Shown here: positions 10,883 to 25,074 of the stretch, in pieces | How positions within the stretch are numbered: the first letter of the stretch is position 1 | How the letters are laid out: each line of letters opens with the position of its first letter | NCBI GenBank assembly: GCA_905182985.1 | Contig: CAJJDN010000016.1 | Location: 643,861 to 707,860 of the forward strand | Reading direction: 5' to 3' | DNA from: Paramecium sonneborni | Lineage: Eukaryota; Ciliophora; Oligohymenophorea; Peniculida; Parameciidae | Length of the DNA stretch: 64,000 bases | The notes under the pieces: generated by a model | The model's database searches: none | What the model was told of the DNA's origin: nothing | Seen by the model: only the letters and a program-made list of their open reading frames with translations | Position numbers and translations under genes: made by a program

Positions 10883-13739
10883 TCATTTTCTTTTTATTAC
10901 TATTTCCAGTTGCATATAATTGATTTCTTCTTCACTCATAGGTCTTAAATTCTCAAGTAATAACCTTAGATTTCTATTTATTTCATTTTGTTCTGATTTC
11001 ACTAAGTATGAAATTATTGCTTAACTTACTAACTTTACTTTTTAAACTGGTTTATCTTTTCCCCAACTTTTTTGTAAAGTTTAAAAAATGAGTTCTTCCA
11101 ATTAATTTGGATTTACTTATTTTTATATAACCAACAATAAAATCTAAACTACTTAAAATACAATGGCAGGATTAATATCACCAATTGATATAAATAGAGT
11201 AGTTATGATTTTTACAACTAGAGGATTGAAATATTCTTTGTTATTATCTAAATATTAAAATAATGTTCTAATGAATTTAATAAATATTATACTTGAAAAA
11301 ATGTAAAATTTCTCTTTACATTTCGTATGAATTCAAACTTAAAAATGCATCACAAATGATATCAATTATTTTTTATAAGTAAGGTGATTCAAAAAGAACT
11401 TAATGACAACATCTTATACATTCTTTGACAAATTCAACATAAACCTTCATTAAATCTGGATCCTTCCAACATTTAAAAGATTCAATACAAAATAAGTGAA
11501 TTTAATAATCATTTACTTTTGCCCATTGAACAATAAATTAATGATCAACAGACCTACCAATAGCTTAAGTTATTAATTATAACCAATGATGTTTTTAAAT
11601 TGGATCTGAGTGAAATATTTGAAACGAAATTTACAGTAAATGAATAATCTATTATTAATTTGAATAGTTTGACACTTTAAGTATAATTCGAATCAATTTA
11701 AAAATTTCATCATAAATAGAAAAACCTTATTATCCTTATAAAACAAAAAGCAATGGTTCAAAAATGGATTGACACAATAAATCCATTAACTGCTTTATTT
11801 AATCATTTTCTTTGGCATTTAAATTTATCCATTAAAGTATTGTGATAACTAAAGCATTGTTATAATTAAATTGTTTTTCAGTAATCTAAGGATTTTTTAA
11901 TTGTTAAAATTATTAATTTGCAAAATTAAATAACTAATATTATATTAATATTTACTTATATTAAACATTCAGTATTTCCTTATTCAAATAATCTATAACA
12001 TAATTTTATTATTCCATCAATATAATTACTTACTTATGATTAATTAATGAATTCATTAAAGTGTAATTCTAAGAATTTAACACTTTCAGAAATTAATTAA
12101 ATATTATTCAAAGTACTTAAGTTACAAATTTATTCAAATGCTCTAAAATAATATATTTAAAAATTAATACACTCCTGCCAATGGTCCTAATAATGGATGA
12201 AGCATATATTTAAAAAAATATTAGGTTATTTAAAGCAATATCTCATTATTTAATTATAATTGATTTGTGAATTCACTAAACATTTGTAATGATGTCTTAA
12301 CAATGATATCAAAGTTTTAATGAACAGGTAATGATAAAATAAATTGAATTATTTGTTATATTATTTAATTATTGATTTGAATATCTGCTTCATCAATGAT
12401 TGAACATAATGAAAATAATGCTGATTCACTTTGAATTATCTAGATTTATTAGTCAGGACTAGATATAACCAAATTAGTTAAAACAATTTGAAAATATTAA
12501 ACTGATTAATTATTCATCTCAGCACTTTTATAAATACTATAAAAAATATCTTTTGAATGTTCTCTGAAATCAGAAGTTGAAATAAAATGTTATCCTCCTT
12601 CACAATACTTAACATTATAATCAGTATCTTCTTCTTCAGGCTCTCCTAATAAAAATTCCTTTGTCAATTTAATTGTTTTCATTCTACATTTATCAATCAT
12701 TGTTTATAAAATATTCAAACCAAATCCTTATAATTTATTATATTCTCTCATCTAACTCCAAAATTCAAATGTTTAAAAGGCAATTTTTCTTGATGGATTA
12801 CTTACAATATTACCCATCAAATTAAAAACTGCTTATTCATATTGAGAATTAAAAACTATTGAATAAAAATCACAAATAAATTTTGTTGCAAATGAAGCAT
12901 ATCCTTTTGATAAATTAGGACTGTATATTTTAATTATGAATTCAAGAATTAAATTTAAATTCTATAATACAGAAGAATCTATTGAATTTACATTTTATTG
13001 TCTATTGTATTATGAGAATATGACACCTTCATTTAATAAGGCAAATAATTTATCACTATATTCTGTAATATTATTTTAAATTGTCTAATGTATTAAACTT
13101 AATATTTATTGAGTTAGTTTCAAGTCTTTGAATAGATTATATGAGAATTATACCCAACATTCAATACAATAAACTGTTTGATTAAATATACTTAAATCTT
13201 AGACATAAAGTAAACTTAGAAATATTTCTGATAAAGTATTTTCTTATGAAATAAACTCTTGTTGCAATCTTAACTATTCACTTTTTTTATACCATTCTTT
13301 TCCTTGAATCGCTATTTAAGTTAAAATTTCTATTCCTATTGTCATTTTAGCTTTCATTAATTCAATCAACTCCTATAATATTCTAGCATTATTTAAAACT
13401 TTACCCTCCCCATAATGATCGATTTCCAACTATGATTACAGCAAAAGAAGAACATACTTAATTCAAAGCAACAGTTGGTAAAGGTCTTGCCAATAATTAT
13501 AGAAGATATGGTTAGATAGAAATATTACATTCTTCTTTCAATCTTCGATATATCATTTAACATGCTATGAATTAATATTCTTATTAAATATTTGGTTGAT
13601 CTAACAATTCTTTTGCAATAGCAAAAGCCTCATTACTTTATTATAATTTCAGAATGTATTAATTTGCCTAATGACTAATTGTTTTATCAGGATTAGCTAA
13701 GTTTTAATATTGTCGAATGAATTCTTCTGTACTAAACAT
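10883..13739 (-). CDS. Importin-beta superfamily transport receptor (transportin-3/importin-13 type)
   Basis: About 940 residues of helical HEAT-like repeats, the size of transportin-3 and importin-13. The N-terminus (MFSTEEFIRQYQNLANPD, then YQFIACQMIYRRLKEE) matches the Ran-binding entry region of these karyopherins. Further on it has RKIAFQTFEFWSQM and SDFREHSKDIFYSIY, both resembling conserved transportin-3 segments. It would carry protein cargo through nuclear pores under Ran-GTP control. One 28-nt intron after VALNQ restores frame; more may lie in the A+T-rich central part, which I did not check codon by codon. The end is LEIVIKRK before TGA. Confidence 0.65.
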
Positions 13740-14344
13740 TTGAGTTAATAAATAATTTAAAAATTAATCATTTATTTACACACTTTTTATCATAATATTA
13801 GTCATTACTTCTATATATATAAATTAGATATACAATGTCATTTAATATAAGTGCAAAATGCTTATTTCAAAGATATTTTTGCTAATACATAATAAATTAT
13901 TTATTTTTTAATAATTATATCAAACATAATTTAAACTTATATTACATTTGTATAGTGTTTATATCTTTAATACAATTTTCAATTTGTATTTTTATTTTAT
14001 AGAGTCTCTTAATTTTCTTAATTAAAATTATAAAAATATATAAAATCTCAATTTTAGAAACTATTTTGTTCAATTTCATAAGCCATGGTTTTTGATGTTA
14101 TATTATTCCTATAAAATCTATATAATCAAGCAAGTTTTTCAAAAATATTTTATTATTTTATAATATTTTTCTATATAACTGATATAAAACCAATTCTAAA
14201 TTATTTAGCCAGCATTTAAAAATTTTTTTAAGAAATCTAAATTATCTTTAAGCTTATAAGATTAAGAATGATTGATAATATCTAATGAAAATTACAGAAT
14301 ATTTATGAAAAAAGAAGCATATTTTAAATATAAAAAGATTTAAT
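13740..14344. other. Divergent intergenic region
   Basis: 605 bp of extremely A+T-rich sequence between the importin start and the MGNSC gene start. I see no protein-like frame on either strand, no hairpin of note and no RNA gene. It probably holds both promoters. Confidence 0.4.
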
Positions 14345-14770
14345 ATGGGTAATTCTTGTTAAAATTAAAATGTAAATGCAACAAAAGTGTTTACTTAAGA
14401 GTAAGATAGTATTCTAATAGAAGAAAATTTAAAAGCAATTCAAAATATGAGTCCAGTTATTTAATAACATGAATATTTGCTTGAAAATTTGAATGAAGGG
14501 ATAAGAGCAAGTACTATAACAGAGATTATAATAAAACCAAGAAATTAAGATTAAGTTTTAGAGATTTTAAGAGGGATAAAGAATTAAGAGACTGAGATTA
14601 GATATAATTATCAATATGAATAAGGATTAGGTACTCCTTCTTCGAAAAATGATACAAAGAGAAGCACAGGAGTAAAATGTCAGAGTGAGAAACATGTTCA
14701 TTTTTAGATTCCTTAAATGTAAATAGTAAAACATGAATATTAATATCGAAAGAAATATGTAAAGAAATGA
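14345..14770 (+). CDS. Small acylated protein, function unknown
   Basis: Uninterrupted frame of 141 codons ending in TGA. It begins MGNSCQNQ, a strong N-myristoylation/palmitoylation consensus (Gly2, Ser4-type small residue, Cys5). The body is hydrophilic, Gln/Glu/Lys-rich and probably helical (VFTQEQDSILIEENLKAIQ), and the tail is basic (YQYRKKYVKK). No known domain. Expected to be membrane-peripheral. Not recognised otherwise. Confidence 0.6.
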
Positions 14771-14982
14771 ATAATTAAGTTGTATATTTATGAAATTTAA
14801 TCATCTAGACATATTATATGTAAAACATTAAATACTTTTTGCATCCTAAGAAAATCAATTAAAAATTATGTGTATAGTTTTGAATATTGAGATGTGAAGA
14901 GAGATTTGAATGATTTTCATTTATTATTTATTATAAGTATTGTACGTAAGTATTAAGATTTTATTTAAATTAATTTCAAATC

Positions 14983-15759
14983 ATGGATTAACCTCAAAAG
15001 GAAGCTCTTTGTATTCATGTGCATTATCATAGAATGGGATCAAATTTAAGATGAAGAATCGTAGCCCTAATAGCCAGAGTAAAAACATTACACAAGTAAT
15101 AAACCGAAACCAAAAATGTAATCGAGAGGGGAGATAGAGAGATTAATCGATGAATGTCCTGATGAGGAAATCTTACTTAATATTGTGAAATGTCACTTTG
15201 ATGCAACCATTGAAGAAGTGAAACAAGCCTTTCCAAATTTCGAATTCCTAAAAGTTGAAAATTACAATCCAGGCAGTTTTAGTTTGCTTTTTAAGAATAA
15301 GGAATAGGCCAAAGAATTCCTTTTCACAACCAAGGAAACTGTATAAACCAATTTCCTATCATCAGAAAATTAAAGACAGAGGCTTTTGGATTAAATTCCC
15401 ACCTAGATTTTAGAAGTCTTCTTAAAAATTACAAGATAATCCAAATAAGTAAAATCCATTACCATCCACAGGTAATAAATTCGTAGATGCTCCACAGAAG
15501 AATAAAGATTAATATAATAGAAAAGGTATATATTATTATTTAATTTTATAGAGCATGATGGAAAACAATTTAATAGAAGTGATGGATAAAAGAACTATAA
15601 AAAGAAAGATGAAGAAGATGATGTAATCAATTTTATCATTAAAATAAGGGTTGGGAAACTGTTATGCCACATAGAATGCCTAAACAATATAAACCATACA
15701 ACAGAAAACCTTAATAATAATAATAATAATAATAATAATAGGGAGTTAAGAAAAATTGA
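14983..15759 (+). CDS. RNA-binding-like protein with polyGln tail
   Basis: After removing four introns (22, 25, 26, 26 nt) the product is about 225 residues: an acidic N-terminus (MDQPQKEALQWDQIQDEESQ), a folded middle (ERLIDECPDEEILLNIVKC ... SFSLLFKNKEQAKEFLF ... DRGFWIKFPPRF) and a low-complexity tail with DDGWETVMPHRMP followed by nine Gln and GVKKN. The middle resembles an RRM-like fold in pattern only; the basic and Gln-rich tail suits an RNA-associated protein. Base composition is visibly more G+C than its neighbours, as expected of a strongly expressed gene. The family is not certain. Confidence 0.6.
15712..15741 (+). repeat. TAA trinucleotide repeat coding polyGln
   Basis: Ten codons, nine TAA and a final TAG, in frame within the RNA-binding-like protein. 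Under this genetic code the array encodes Gln, not stops. Confidence 0.85.
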
Positions 15760-15835
15760 GAAAATATATATCTTTTAATAAGTATATTAATGTTATCACA
15801 AACTTAGAATATTAATTATATTAAATATAAAATTA

Positions 15836-18800
15836 ATGGGAGTACCGAATTTCTATTCTTGGTTATCTAAAAGATATCCAATGTGCAAATACCCTTTTAC
15901 TAAACATCATGGACATCAAATAGATTTTTTATATCTTGATATGAATTAAGTCATTTACAAGTGTGCAACTAATTAAACAATTTTAAAAGATTATATGATT
16001 GAAAAGAGTATTGAAGCTCTTTGGACATCCATATTAAATTATATTGATGCAATTATTGATTTGGTGGATCCTAAATTAGTAATTTATTTAACATTTGATG
16101 GTGTTGCTCCAAGAGCCAAAGCTAATTAATAAAGATAACGTAGATTTGCATCTTCTAAAGGTGATGCTAAAATTAAATTATTACTTAAACAATTAGATTT
16201 AGAATAATAAAATAAAACATTTAAAAATAATTAGATTACTGCTGGAACAGAATTTATGTATGAATTAAATGAATAGATTAAATTTTTTATACATCGTAAA
16301 TTTAAAGAGGATCAAAAATATAATAATTTATAAGTCATTTTTTCAGGAAGTGATGTTCCTGGAGAAGGAGAACATAAAATACTTGAATTTATGAGAGCAA
16401 TTAAAAACTAAAAAGATTTTAACCCTAATTGGACTCATTGTATTTATAGTTCTGATGCAGATTTGATTATGCTTGGATTAGGAATACATTTCAAATATAT
16501 ATCAATCATAAGAGAATAATGTAATATGGATTAAATTAAAACTTAAATTGCTTGTAAAAGAAGTTTTGAATAAGTTAAATTTGAATTGATTAATCTATAA
16601 ATTGTTAAAGAATATATGGATTTAGAATATTAAAAAATTTAAATGAAGATACCCTTTAACATTGATAGAGTTATAGATGATTTTCTTTTACTTTTTTTTT
16701 TAATTGGTAATGATTTCTTACCTCGTGTTTATTGTTTTGATATTAAATAAGGCACAGTAGAATTAATAATTGATACATTTAAACAATTCTTAGAATAATG
16801 TGATGATTATGTTACAGATAATGGATGGATCAATTGGAAATCTATGCCCTTATTAATATAATTATTATCTGCATTTGAAATTAAAGCAATCGAAAAAAGA
16901 TTGGAAGAATTGAAAAAATAAATAAAAGATACAGATCATCCAGAATATTTAGATTACAAACTTTAATGGGAAGATGAATTAAAAATACTAGATGCTTTAA
17001 ACATATAATTTTCTAATAATAATTCTGTTGTAGCTCGAAAATTATTTTATGAAAATAAATGTAAAATAGATATAGATACTGAAGATGGTAAAAAAGAGTT
17101 AAATAAGATAATTGAAAAATACTTAGAAGGATTTTAATTTGTTTTGAGTTATTACTATCATGGGGTTCCTTCATGGGAATGGTATTATTGTTATTATTAT
17201 TCTCCAATGTGTTTTGATATATGTGCATATTTAAGTAATAAGTAAATATAAAAAATGTAAATTATATATATTAATAAAAATTAGATAATTTGGTTAGAGT
17301 AAACCATATGATCCATATTAATAATTATTATTGATTTTACCTCCACATAATGCTTCTTTATTACCTGCTCCATTTCGAATACTTTATGATATACAATCTC
17401 CTTTGAGAACTCCCATAGATTATTATCCAAATGAATATGAAGTAGATCCATTTGGAGCAATATGGGAACATTAATTTATATGCAAAGTTCCTTTTATGAA
17501 CTCAGATCTTTTAGTTTAGGAGTACTAAAAAATTGATTAAAGTTAATTGAATGAATTAGAAAAAAAAAGAAGTACTTTTGGTAATGCTTATTTATTTGTT
17601 TAAACTGAAAATAAAATCACCCCAGTATAATCTAAATTACCATAAATATTTAAAGATAAAAAGTATAGAACTCAATAAATTTAATTAAATGGAAATATTC
17701 TTCAAGCTTCTGAAATTGTAATATCAAGAATTAATTTTTTAAATTAAAAAGAATAGTTGGATAATAATTTACCTAAATTACCATCTCTATTTGTTTTGAA
17801 AATTAATAAATCATAATTATCAAATAGAAAAGATAAACACAAAAATCAAAAAACATTAAAAATTGAATTAGCATAAAAAAATATAGAATTTTTAAATAAA
17901 ATAGAAGAAGCTAGTGATTTAACATTAAGATATAATTGTTATTGTGGATATCCATAAAATTATTATGGAGAATTAGCTCTAGTTATGAGTAAAACATCAT
18001 TCATATTTTTGAAAAATTATTAATTGAAAAATATAGATCTACTTTAAGAATTTAGAGATGATAATCTAAATGAAGTAAAAGATGATATATATGATTTATT
18101 AAAATCTACTCTTTAAACAAGATTAGAAAATTAGGGAATATATTTAGAATAAATAAATGCAATTGCAGTAGTTTATTTTTATAAAGAAATGATTAGAAAT
18201 TCAGATAGAACATTTGGTTATAATATGTTAAAAGTAAGAGAAGAAGTAATGCCATTAGAATGGATATCTAATTAGAAAATAGTAAATTTGATGGATTATT
18301 AATTATTAAATTAAGGTGATATAATAAATTAAAAAGTTATTGTTGGAAATGATGATAAAAGTTCAATAAGTGGTTCGATTGGTTATGTTTAGAAAAAGGA
18401 TAATGAAGATTAATATATTATAAAGATTTTTAGATAACCAAGTAGAGTAATCGATTATGATAAAATTAAAAATTAAAAATATTTTGATGTAAATTTAGTT
18501 GCAGAAAAATTAAATTTATCTCAAGAAATAATTCATTATCTTTTAGGATAAATAAGAATTTATATTGGTGATAAGAAAAAATAAACAGATTTAATCGTTT
18601 AATCAATTGATATAGGATTTAATGCAGTGCATAAAGGAAAAAATTAATTGGTACCTGAGCTTTTAAGAATACATGAGGCTTAATTTGATTCAGAAGGATA
18701 TGAAAAGTTTAAACAATTTGAGAAAGCGGAAATATCTGAAATCTTATTTAAGGATATGGAAGAATATGTTAAAAGATTGCCAGAATTAATAAATTTTTTA

Positions 18801-19523
18801 AAATCAATAGTATATTTATTTGAATATTATTTAAGGGCAAAGAAAAACTGAGATCTCTACAATAAATAAAAATAACAGATATTTTTAAAGATGATGTTTA
18901 GAATGGTATTAATGTAATTTTAAAACTTTATACATGGCTTATTACACTTCCTACATCATAATATAATTTATGCAATGTTGCTTCATCAACTTATTCAAGT
19001 TAAACAATAAAAGCTTTAGAGGAATTAAAATAGTCTGAAAAAGTTTAAAAGACATTATCTAGTCATAAATTTTGGTTATTAAATTTAGAAAAGTATTATG
19101 TGCCACCTTTAATGACAGATCATCCTAAAATTCATTAATTGGGAGATAGAGTAGTAGCATTAAATGTATAATATTGATTAATATTATTAATAGAATAATT
19201 ATTCAAATTTTGGGGCTTATGGTATAGTAGTTGGAATAATTGATATTGGTGAAATAATGGTTGAAATAGTTTGGGATAAACCACGTTTTGGTTAAACTGA
19301 TTTAGGTGGAAGATGTTCTCCTTTAAGAGGATCAGTCGTACACTTTTTAGATGTTTTTAATATTACATAATAATGGCATGAATAATTAAATACATATAGT
19401 GGTGGAGCAAAAGCTCATTAAGTATAAGGTTGGACTTATAAGTAAAAAGTATTCGTTCCTTCTTATGATAAACCAGAGAATAAGAAAAAGAAATATAAAC
19501 CAAAAAAAGTTTAGACTTAATGA
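15836..19523 (+). CDS. XRN1: 5'-3' exoribonuclease, XRN1 type
   Basis: Degrades 5'-monophosphorylated RNA processively. The start MGVPNFYSWLSKRYP is the family N-terminus. Catalytic acidic motifs follow: YLDMNQVIY, FDGVAPRAKANQQRQRRF, SGSDVPGEGEHKI, SSDADLIMLGL, FFLIGNDFLPR. The conserved GVPSWEWYY and PPHNASLLP segments follow. About 1,180 residues with a long C-terminal region point to cytoplasmic XRN1 rather than the shorter nuclear XRN2. Introns include a 28-nt one near 17,250, 26 nt after FLKSI and 28 nt after VVALN. The C-terminus is basic (ENKKKKYKPKKVQT). The ORF on the opposite strand at 17013-17228 is a shadow. Confidence 0.92.
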
Positions 19524-19687
19524 ATTTCATTAGATATTAAAATAATGCTTTCTATTTTTTTATAATTTCTGTTTCACATTATAAAATAATTAACACTTTA
19601 AATTAATTATCTCTTAATACTTAATTATTTCTTTTATAATTATTAAATATTTTAGTGAACATAAATTCTTTTAAATTTTATGAATAT

Positions 19688-20872
19688 TCACGGCTATTAA
19701 ATGAGTGTTTATAATTCAACCAATTTATTTGCTTCAGACTATCCTTTCTTGAGTACTTTTTAAGTCTTATTCACTTATTAATTTAGATATTTAATAATCA
19801 ATATTGAACATAAACTTTATACTCCAACTCCACAAAGTTATCCAAATGATGGAATTTATACTAAATTTATTTTTATATATGTACATCCAAAAAGAAATTT
19901 AAAAAAAATGTAAAATGGAAAGCACCATCCCAATTATGCTAAAGTAATTGTTGTAGTTTCTATTGCAAATGTTCTTATCATTATTGGAAGACCAATTATT
20001 AGAAGTGCCCCTACAATAATGAAAAACATCCATTCTTTCAATCCTGGTTATACAAGTCTATTAATTTTAAAATAATTAATACCCTTCTATTGGGAAAAAT
20101 AAAGGAATAAAAATCACTGTCATTAATCCTATAACATGAGTAATTGTAAATAGATTTTCACTATCTACCTTCTTAAAACAATCTGCTGAATAACATAGGA
20201 ATAATCCTCCGACTATTGAATATATTATTCCATTTAATTATAAGACTTCTGGGTTAGAAGCTAATTTTTAAATTGTTCCAGTTGAAAATGCAGCTCCTAT
20301 AAAAATACCACAATAAGGTAGAAGAAGCTCTTTACTTAATTCTTATTTATATCGAAGGTATTCATAAACATGATTTAATGGCCAAACGCTTACAAAGAAG
20401 AAAACTGAAACAAATTTATCATTCTCTTTCAAAGAACATATCAATAATACTAATGCAATTATTAAAGAAAGAGCTTAGCAGATATATTTAATTCATACAT
20501 GCATGTTTAACCTTCCAATTCAATCCATTTTCTTGAATATAAGGCAGAATATTGCTTTGACTAATCATTTTAAAATTTGCACAAAACATAAGCAATACAG
20601 ATACAAACAAAAGTTCTAAATTTGGTAAGGAACTTATAATATTTGTATAATTATTTTTACTTAAAATGTTTATCTTTCATAGTCAAAATGAATGTTAGAA
20701 CAGCTGAAAATATTATTACATATAAACAGCCTGCTATTTTGTAATATTTATATTCAAAGTTTTCTATAGCATCAAAAATTAATAATAAAACTCTTGATGA
20801 TGAACTAGAATCTGTGTTTTCATTTTCATTATTAATCTAATTTAACTTTTAAGTTAAATCTTGATTATCCAT
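19688..20872 (-). CDS. Multi-pass membrane protein, GPCR-like topology, unknown
   Basis: Starts MDNQDLTQKLNQIN with an acidic N-terminus, then at least six or seven hydrophobic segments, for example CLYVIIFSAVLTFIL, CGIFIGAAFS, IVGGLFLCYSAD, VIGLMTVIFIPLFF and IIVGALLIIGLPIMI. A WPLNHVYEYLRYK loop lies mid-protein. Short introns are needed after KDKHFK and before QPGLKEW; not all were fixed. The pattern is compatible with 7-TM families such as GPR180/TMEM145, but no signature settles it. The C-terminal tail is hydrophilic and ends LVELQTLIQQP. Confidence 0.5.
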
Positions 20873-21040
20873 ATTTTATGAAATTAAAAAATTTAATTTT
20901 TTTAATAAAATAAAAAAAAAATTGTTATAAAGAATTTTTTATCAAATAATTAGATTAAAAATATCGTTTCGAAATCATCTTAAATCTATGATCAAATATT
21001 CATATATAAAAGAATAAAAATAGCTAATTTTAATTTTATA

Positions 21041-24000
21041 TCAATATTTTCTTGGTTTTCTTTTTGATGTTTTTCTTCTTGATTTTTTTGGTTAAACAAT
21101 TTCTACTTCTGGCTCTTCAATAACTTCCTCTTATAATTTAGTTTCAACTTTTTCTTCTATTTCTTCAAATATACCTAATTCATCAAATAATCTAAACATA
21201 TTAGGTGAATCTCCTAATTGAAAATCTAATAATTAATCAATCAATCCCAATTCTATTTTATATTTATTTTCTTTTCCAATACTCTATCTTTTGTCTTATT
21301 CACTATCAGATAGATCATTATCTTAAATCTAAATATTCATTTCACTTGAATTAACATATTGATTAAATTTATTTATGTGTTTTGGACATATTTCAAAACA
21401 TAAAATTTCTTTTAACATCTTTTTACTTTATCTTTTCAAAGATTTTCTTTTCATAACTTTCATATGGTAAATCTATCTTAAAGTCTAATTAGATTCTCCA
21501 AAAATTTAGTCTGGCTTAACTACAATTTAATAAGCATAAAATAATTTTAAAAGAATTGCTTTTATAATCTAATAATCTTTTTCAACACTTAATTACTACA
21601 GCTTTCTTTCAATTCTACTTAAAAAATCATCAAATCTATTTAGTAATGCCTTTAAAATAATTTTAATTTCTTGTTTTGATAAATATTATAAATGAATTAT
21701 TTAATATAATACAAATTAAGCTTATGTGAAATATGTTCTACTATCAATCTTATTTAAAAAATAAGATTCATCTTAATATAACAAATAATCACTTAATTTT
21801 TAAGCACATAAATCATAGTGAACAGAATGACTGAAAACTTGATTATTTGATATTGTATAATTTTTTAATAAATTATCTAATCCAGTAAAATAAGGTTTAA
21901 GTTAAGCATAATTTTATATCATCAATTTAATTCCATTAGGAATTTATAATATCATATGTTCTGGTCGAACTTCAATACATTTTTTTAAGATTTGTTCTGC
22001 AATCTCTTCATCATTTATCAAAGCTACAATTAAATAATCTCCAAATTAAAGGGAAATAGATAACTAATTATCAAAAAGTAATTCAATCAATTTTAAAACT
22101 AAAACTCTTATAGTTTTATTTGGATGTAAAATATGCTTTTGAAATACTACATTAAAAATATCTTTAATCATATATGAAAGTTAACTTTTATCAACTATTT
22201 AACCAAATTATTATTTTTAAGCCTAACTATTTGCTTCTAAAATTGATTCATAAAAAATTTAATAAATAGCTATTATTATAGGTTCTTAAAAAGTATTTTC
22301 TTTTAAATTTTCTATTAAGAATTCACTACTTTCAAACATTAATTATGGAAGTTTTTCCCACATTTTAGATAAGGTGAAAATAATCTCCTCTTAAGCAGCC
22401 TTTTCCTTTGAAAATTCAAGTAAGCTATTATATAAAGTCTACATCGACTCTAAAAATGATTCTATATCTTTAGTGGTTTTTGTTATAAAATATTCAAAAT
22501 AATCAAAAATTTAACAAAACCCTATTAAACCAAATTAAAAACTAACAGGATTCTCTTCAGCTTTAACTAATATTAATTTCATAACTATTTCAAATTTAGA
22601 ATATATATTTTCATATTTCTTTGTATACCTTAAATCTAATAAAGTAGAAAGAGTGAATATAGTCTTAACAAAAGCTGTTTTAGGATGAATTTTATATATT
22701 ATCTTTTCTATAAAAATAATTAAGTAATCAAGTTAATTACTTAATTTTTTTGTTAATTAAAAAGGAATTTTATCATAGATTTTTTTACTATTTGAATTTA
22801 AATCTTCAAGACAAAAAATTAAAATTTTAAATAAACCATTTAATATATTCACAAAAGGAGTATCGAGAGTATCTTCTTATTTATTCAAAAAATAAGATGT
22901 AATTTACATTAAATTATCAATTTATTTTATGAAAATTTACTATTAGGTATGGTTTTTTTAATTGATTATGATTTAAATTAATTTTAATACATTTTCTATT
23001 TAATAAATCTATTGTTTGGTTTCTTTAACATCAACACAGCCATTTGAAAGCTGAATTAATCTTAAAATAAAAAAATGTAAGATTCCTTATTTATCAATAA
23101 TTTTATTATTTTCAGACAATTTATCGATTAAGCTTTATATTCGATCATAGTCTATTTTATAATTATTTGCTTCAAATGTTAATTCTAAAAGTTTATCTGC
23201 AATTTCTTAATCTCTATTTTTTGAATCTGTTGCTAAAAGTAAAAGAATTAATTAAGCAGACATTTCTCCAATTTCTCCTTTTTCTTCTAATCTTTTAGAT
23301 ACTTCTTCGAAAAATCTGATTTGCTCATTGGATTGTAACTCTTTAAATAAATCAATATAATCTAATGAATATCTAATTGTTTTTGTTCTAACAGAAATTT
23401 CAATATCTTGCATTCTATTAATAATTATGTCAAGACATGAAATATTACATTCTTTCCATAATTTTAACAAAGAAAGCACAATCATAGCTCTAATTTATTT
23501 AGATATATCTTATGCTCTTAATTTCATTCTGTCTAAGATATTTTAAGTATTAAATAAACTAAATTCTAGTATTATAACAATAAAATACTGAAACTTTTTG
23601 GAATTTGCATTTTTGCTACCTTAAGACAGTAATTTTCAAATTAATGAAGTACTTTTGCTCTGACTTAAATTGAGTTATCTTCAAAAAAAGCCAATAATAT
23701 CAATTCAATATTTTAATATGTTTAAAATAATTACTAAAACAATAGACTCAAATAGGAGAAATACCATAAATACATATGAATGTCTTATAATCGATTATAA
23801 TCGATACACATTTATTCTAGAGATTATGAAATTTCATCTAATTTTTAAATGCTAATTGACTTTGATTTTTTATTTTATTTTCCATTATAAAGAGTTTAAG
23901 AAATAAGATAATTTTCATAATAAAGTTTCATCCAATTACATTTTGTTTTACATGCATGACCATATGTAATAGTAGATAAATAAACTTAATCTTCATAATT

Positions 24001-25074
24001 ATTGCTTAATTATAATTGAGTAAAAAAGCATCCCTTACAACATTAAATTAATATTTCTTTCTTTTCAGTTTCAATTTCTAATAATTAATACATTTTTTAA
24101 TTCTTATATTAACATAAATAACAGTCTCCATCTGGTAATTATTTAATATCATAAAAGTTAAAATAAAAATTAATTTAAAATAATTTATCAGCATTTTATA
24201 AATTAATAACTAAATCTAACAATTTTAATTTTTGTTAAGACATTAATTTTTTCTCATATTATAAATAACTAATTGTATTGGCAATCTCATTTACAAAAAG
24301 AGTGATTAATTAGCTTGAACAAAATATTGAATCTATTTTTTCTGGAATTTAAGTACTAAATGAAATAAGAAAATCTCCTACAGCTGAAACTTAAGATTAA
24401 GTTACATAATTTCTTAATAAATCTCTAAAAAAATGTCTATAGGCAGCCAAAATTATATTGTATGTTTATTAAACTTACTCCAATGATGGAGAAAAAACTG
24501 AAACTATTTTAGTAATTAAATTCAATAAAGGATGCATATCATCTATTTTTTAATAAGATTTCTTTGGTTTAGCTAATTTTAAAGTGGCTGTTATTTGTTT
24601 TAAAATTAATTCTAAATTGAAATTAGTATTTTTCAAAATAAACACAACAATTTCAATCAAATCACTTACATGATAGTCTTTCATAATTTATTCAATTAAT
24701 TTTGGAATAGTCTCTTCACTCCAATCTTCATTAAATTAATATTCTTTAGAAATCTCATCCATCACAAATGATAATATTTCTGGATTATTAATGTGATTAA
24801 TTAACCATTAAAGAGCATTATTAAATATTTAATGAGAATTATCCAATCTATAAAGTTTCATATAAGATATTAAAAAATCTTCATCATCTAATAATTCTTG
24901 AAACTAATTTTTTTGTTATTTGAATTTCACTTTTGATATAACAATAGGAAATTTCTCTTTAAAGTACTCCTGAGCTTTAGAACTATACTCGATGTTCTCG
25001 GTTGGGCATTTTAAATTTTCTTCCCCAACTAATTTGGAACAAAGAAATTTGATATGTTAATCAATATTTTACAT
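21041..25074 (-). CDS. Large HEAT-repeat protein, probably cohesin loader (Scc2/NIPBL) or condensin CAP-D type
   Basis: About 1,300 residues, helical throughout, starting MQNIDQHIKFLCSKLVGEE. Two adjacent HEAT-like units, FFEDNSIQVRAKVLHQFEN and RMQDIEISVRTKTIRYSLD, have the xDxxxxVRxKxL pattern typical of Scc2/NIPBL and condensin D subunits, which load or shape chromosome rings. A cysteine cluster (CYLCQYK ... CCKGCFF ... CKTKC) lies before them, near residue 380. The C-terminal tail is strongly basic (KKSRRKTSKRKPRKY), fitting DNA binding. Several 20-30 nt introns are required and were not all resolved, so the possibility of two genes remains. Which ring complex it serves is undecided. Confidence 0.5.
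23790..23805. other. 16-bp perfect palindrome
   Basis: ATCGATTATAATCGAT, a perfect self-complementary sequence inside the HEAT-protein gene. It is in a translated frame (CIDYNRLQD), so a regulatory role is doubtful. Confidence 0.3.
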
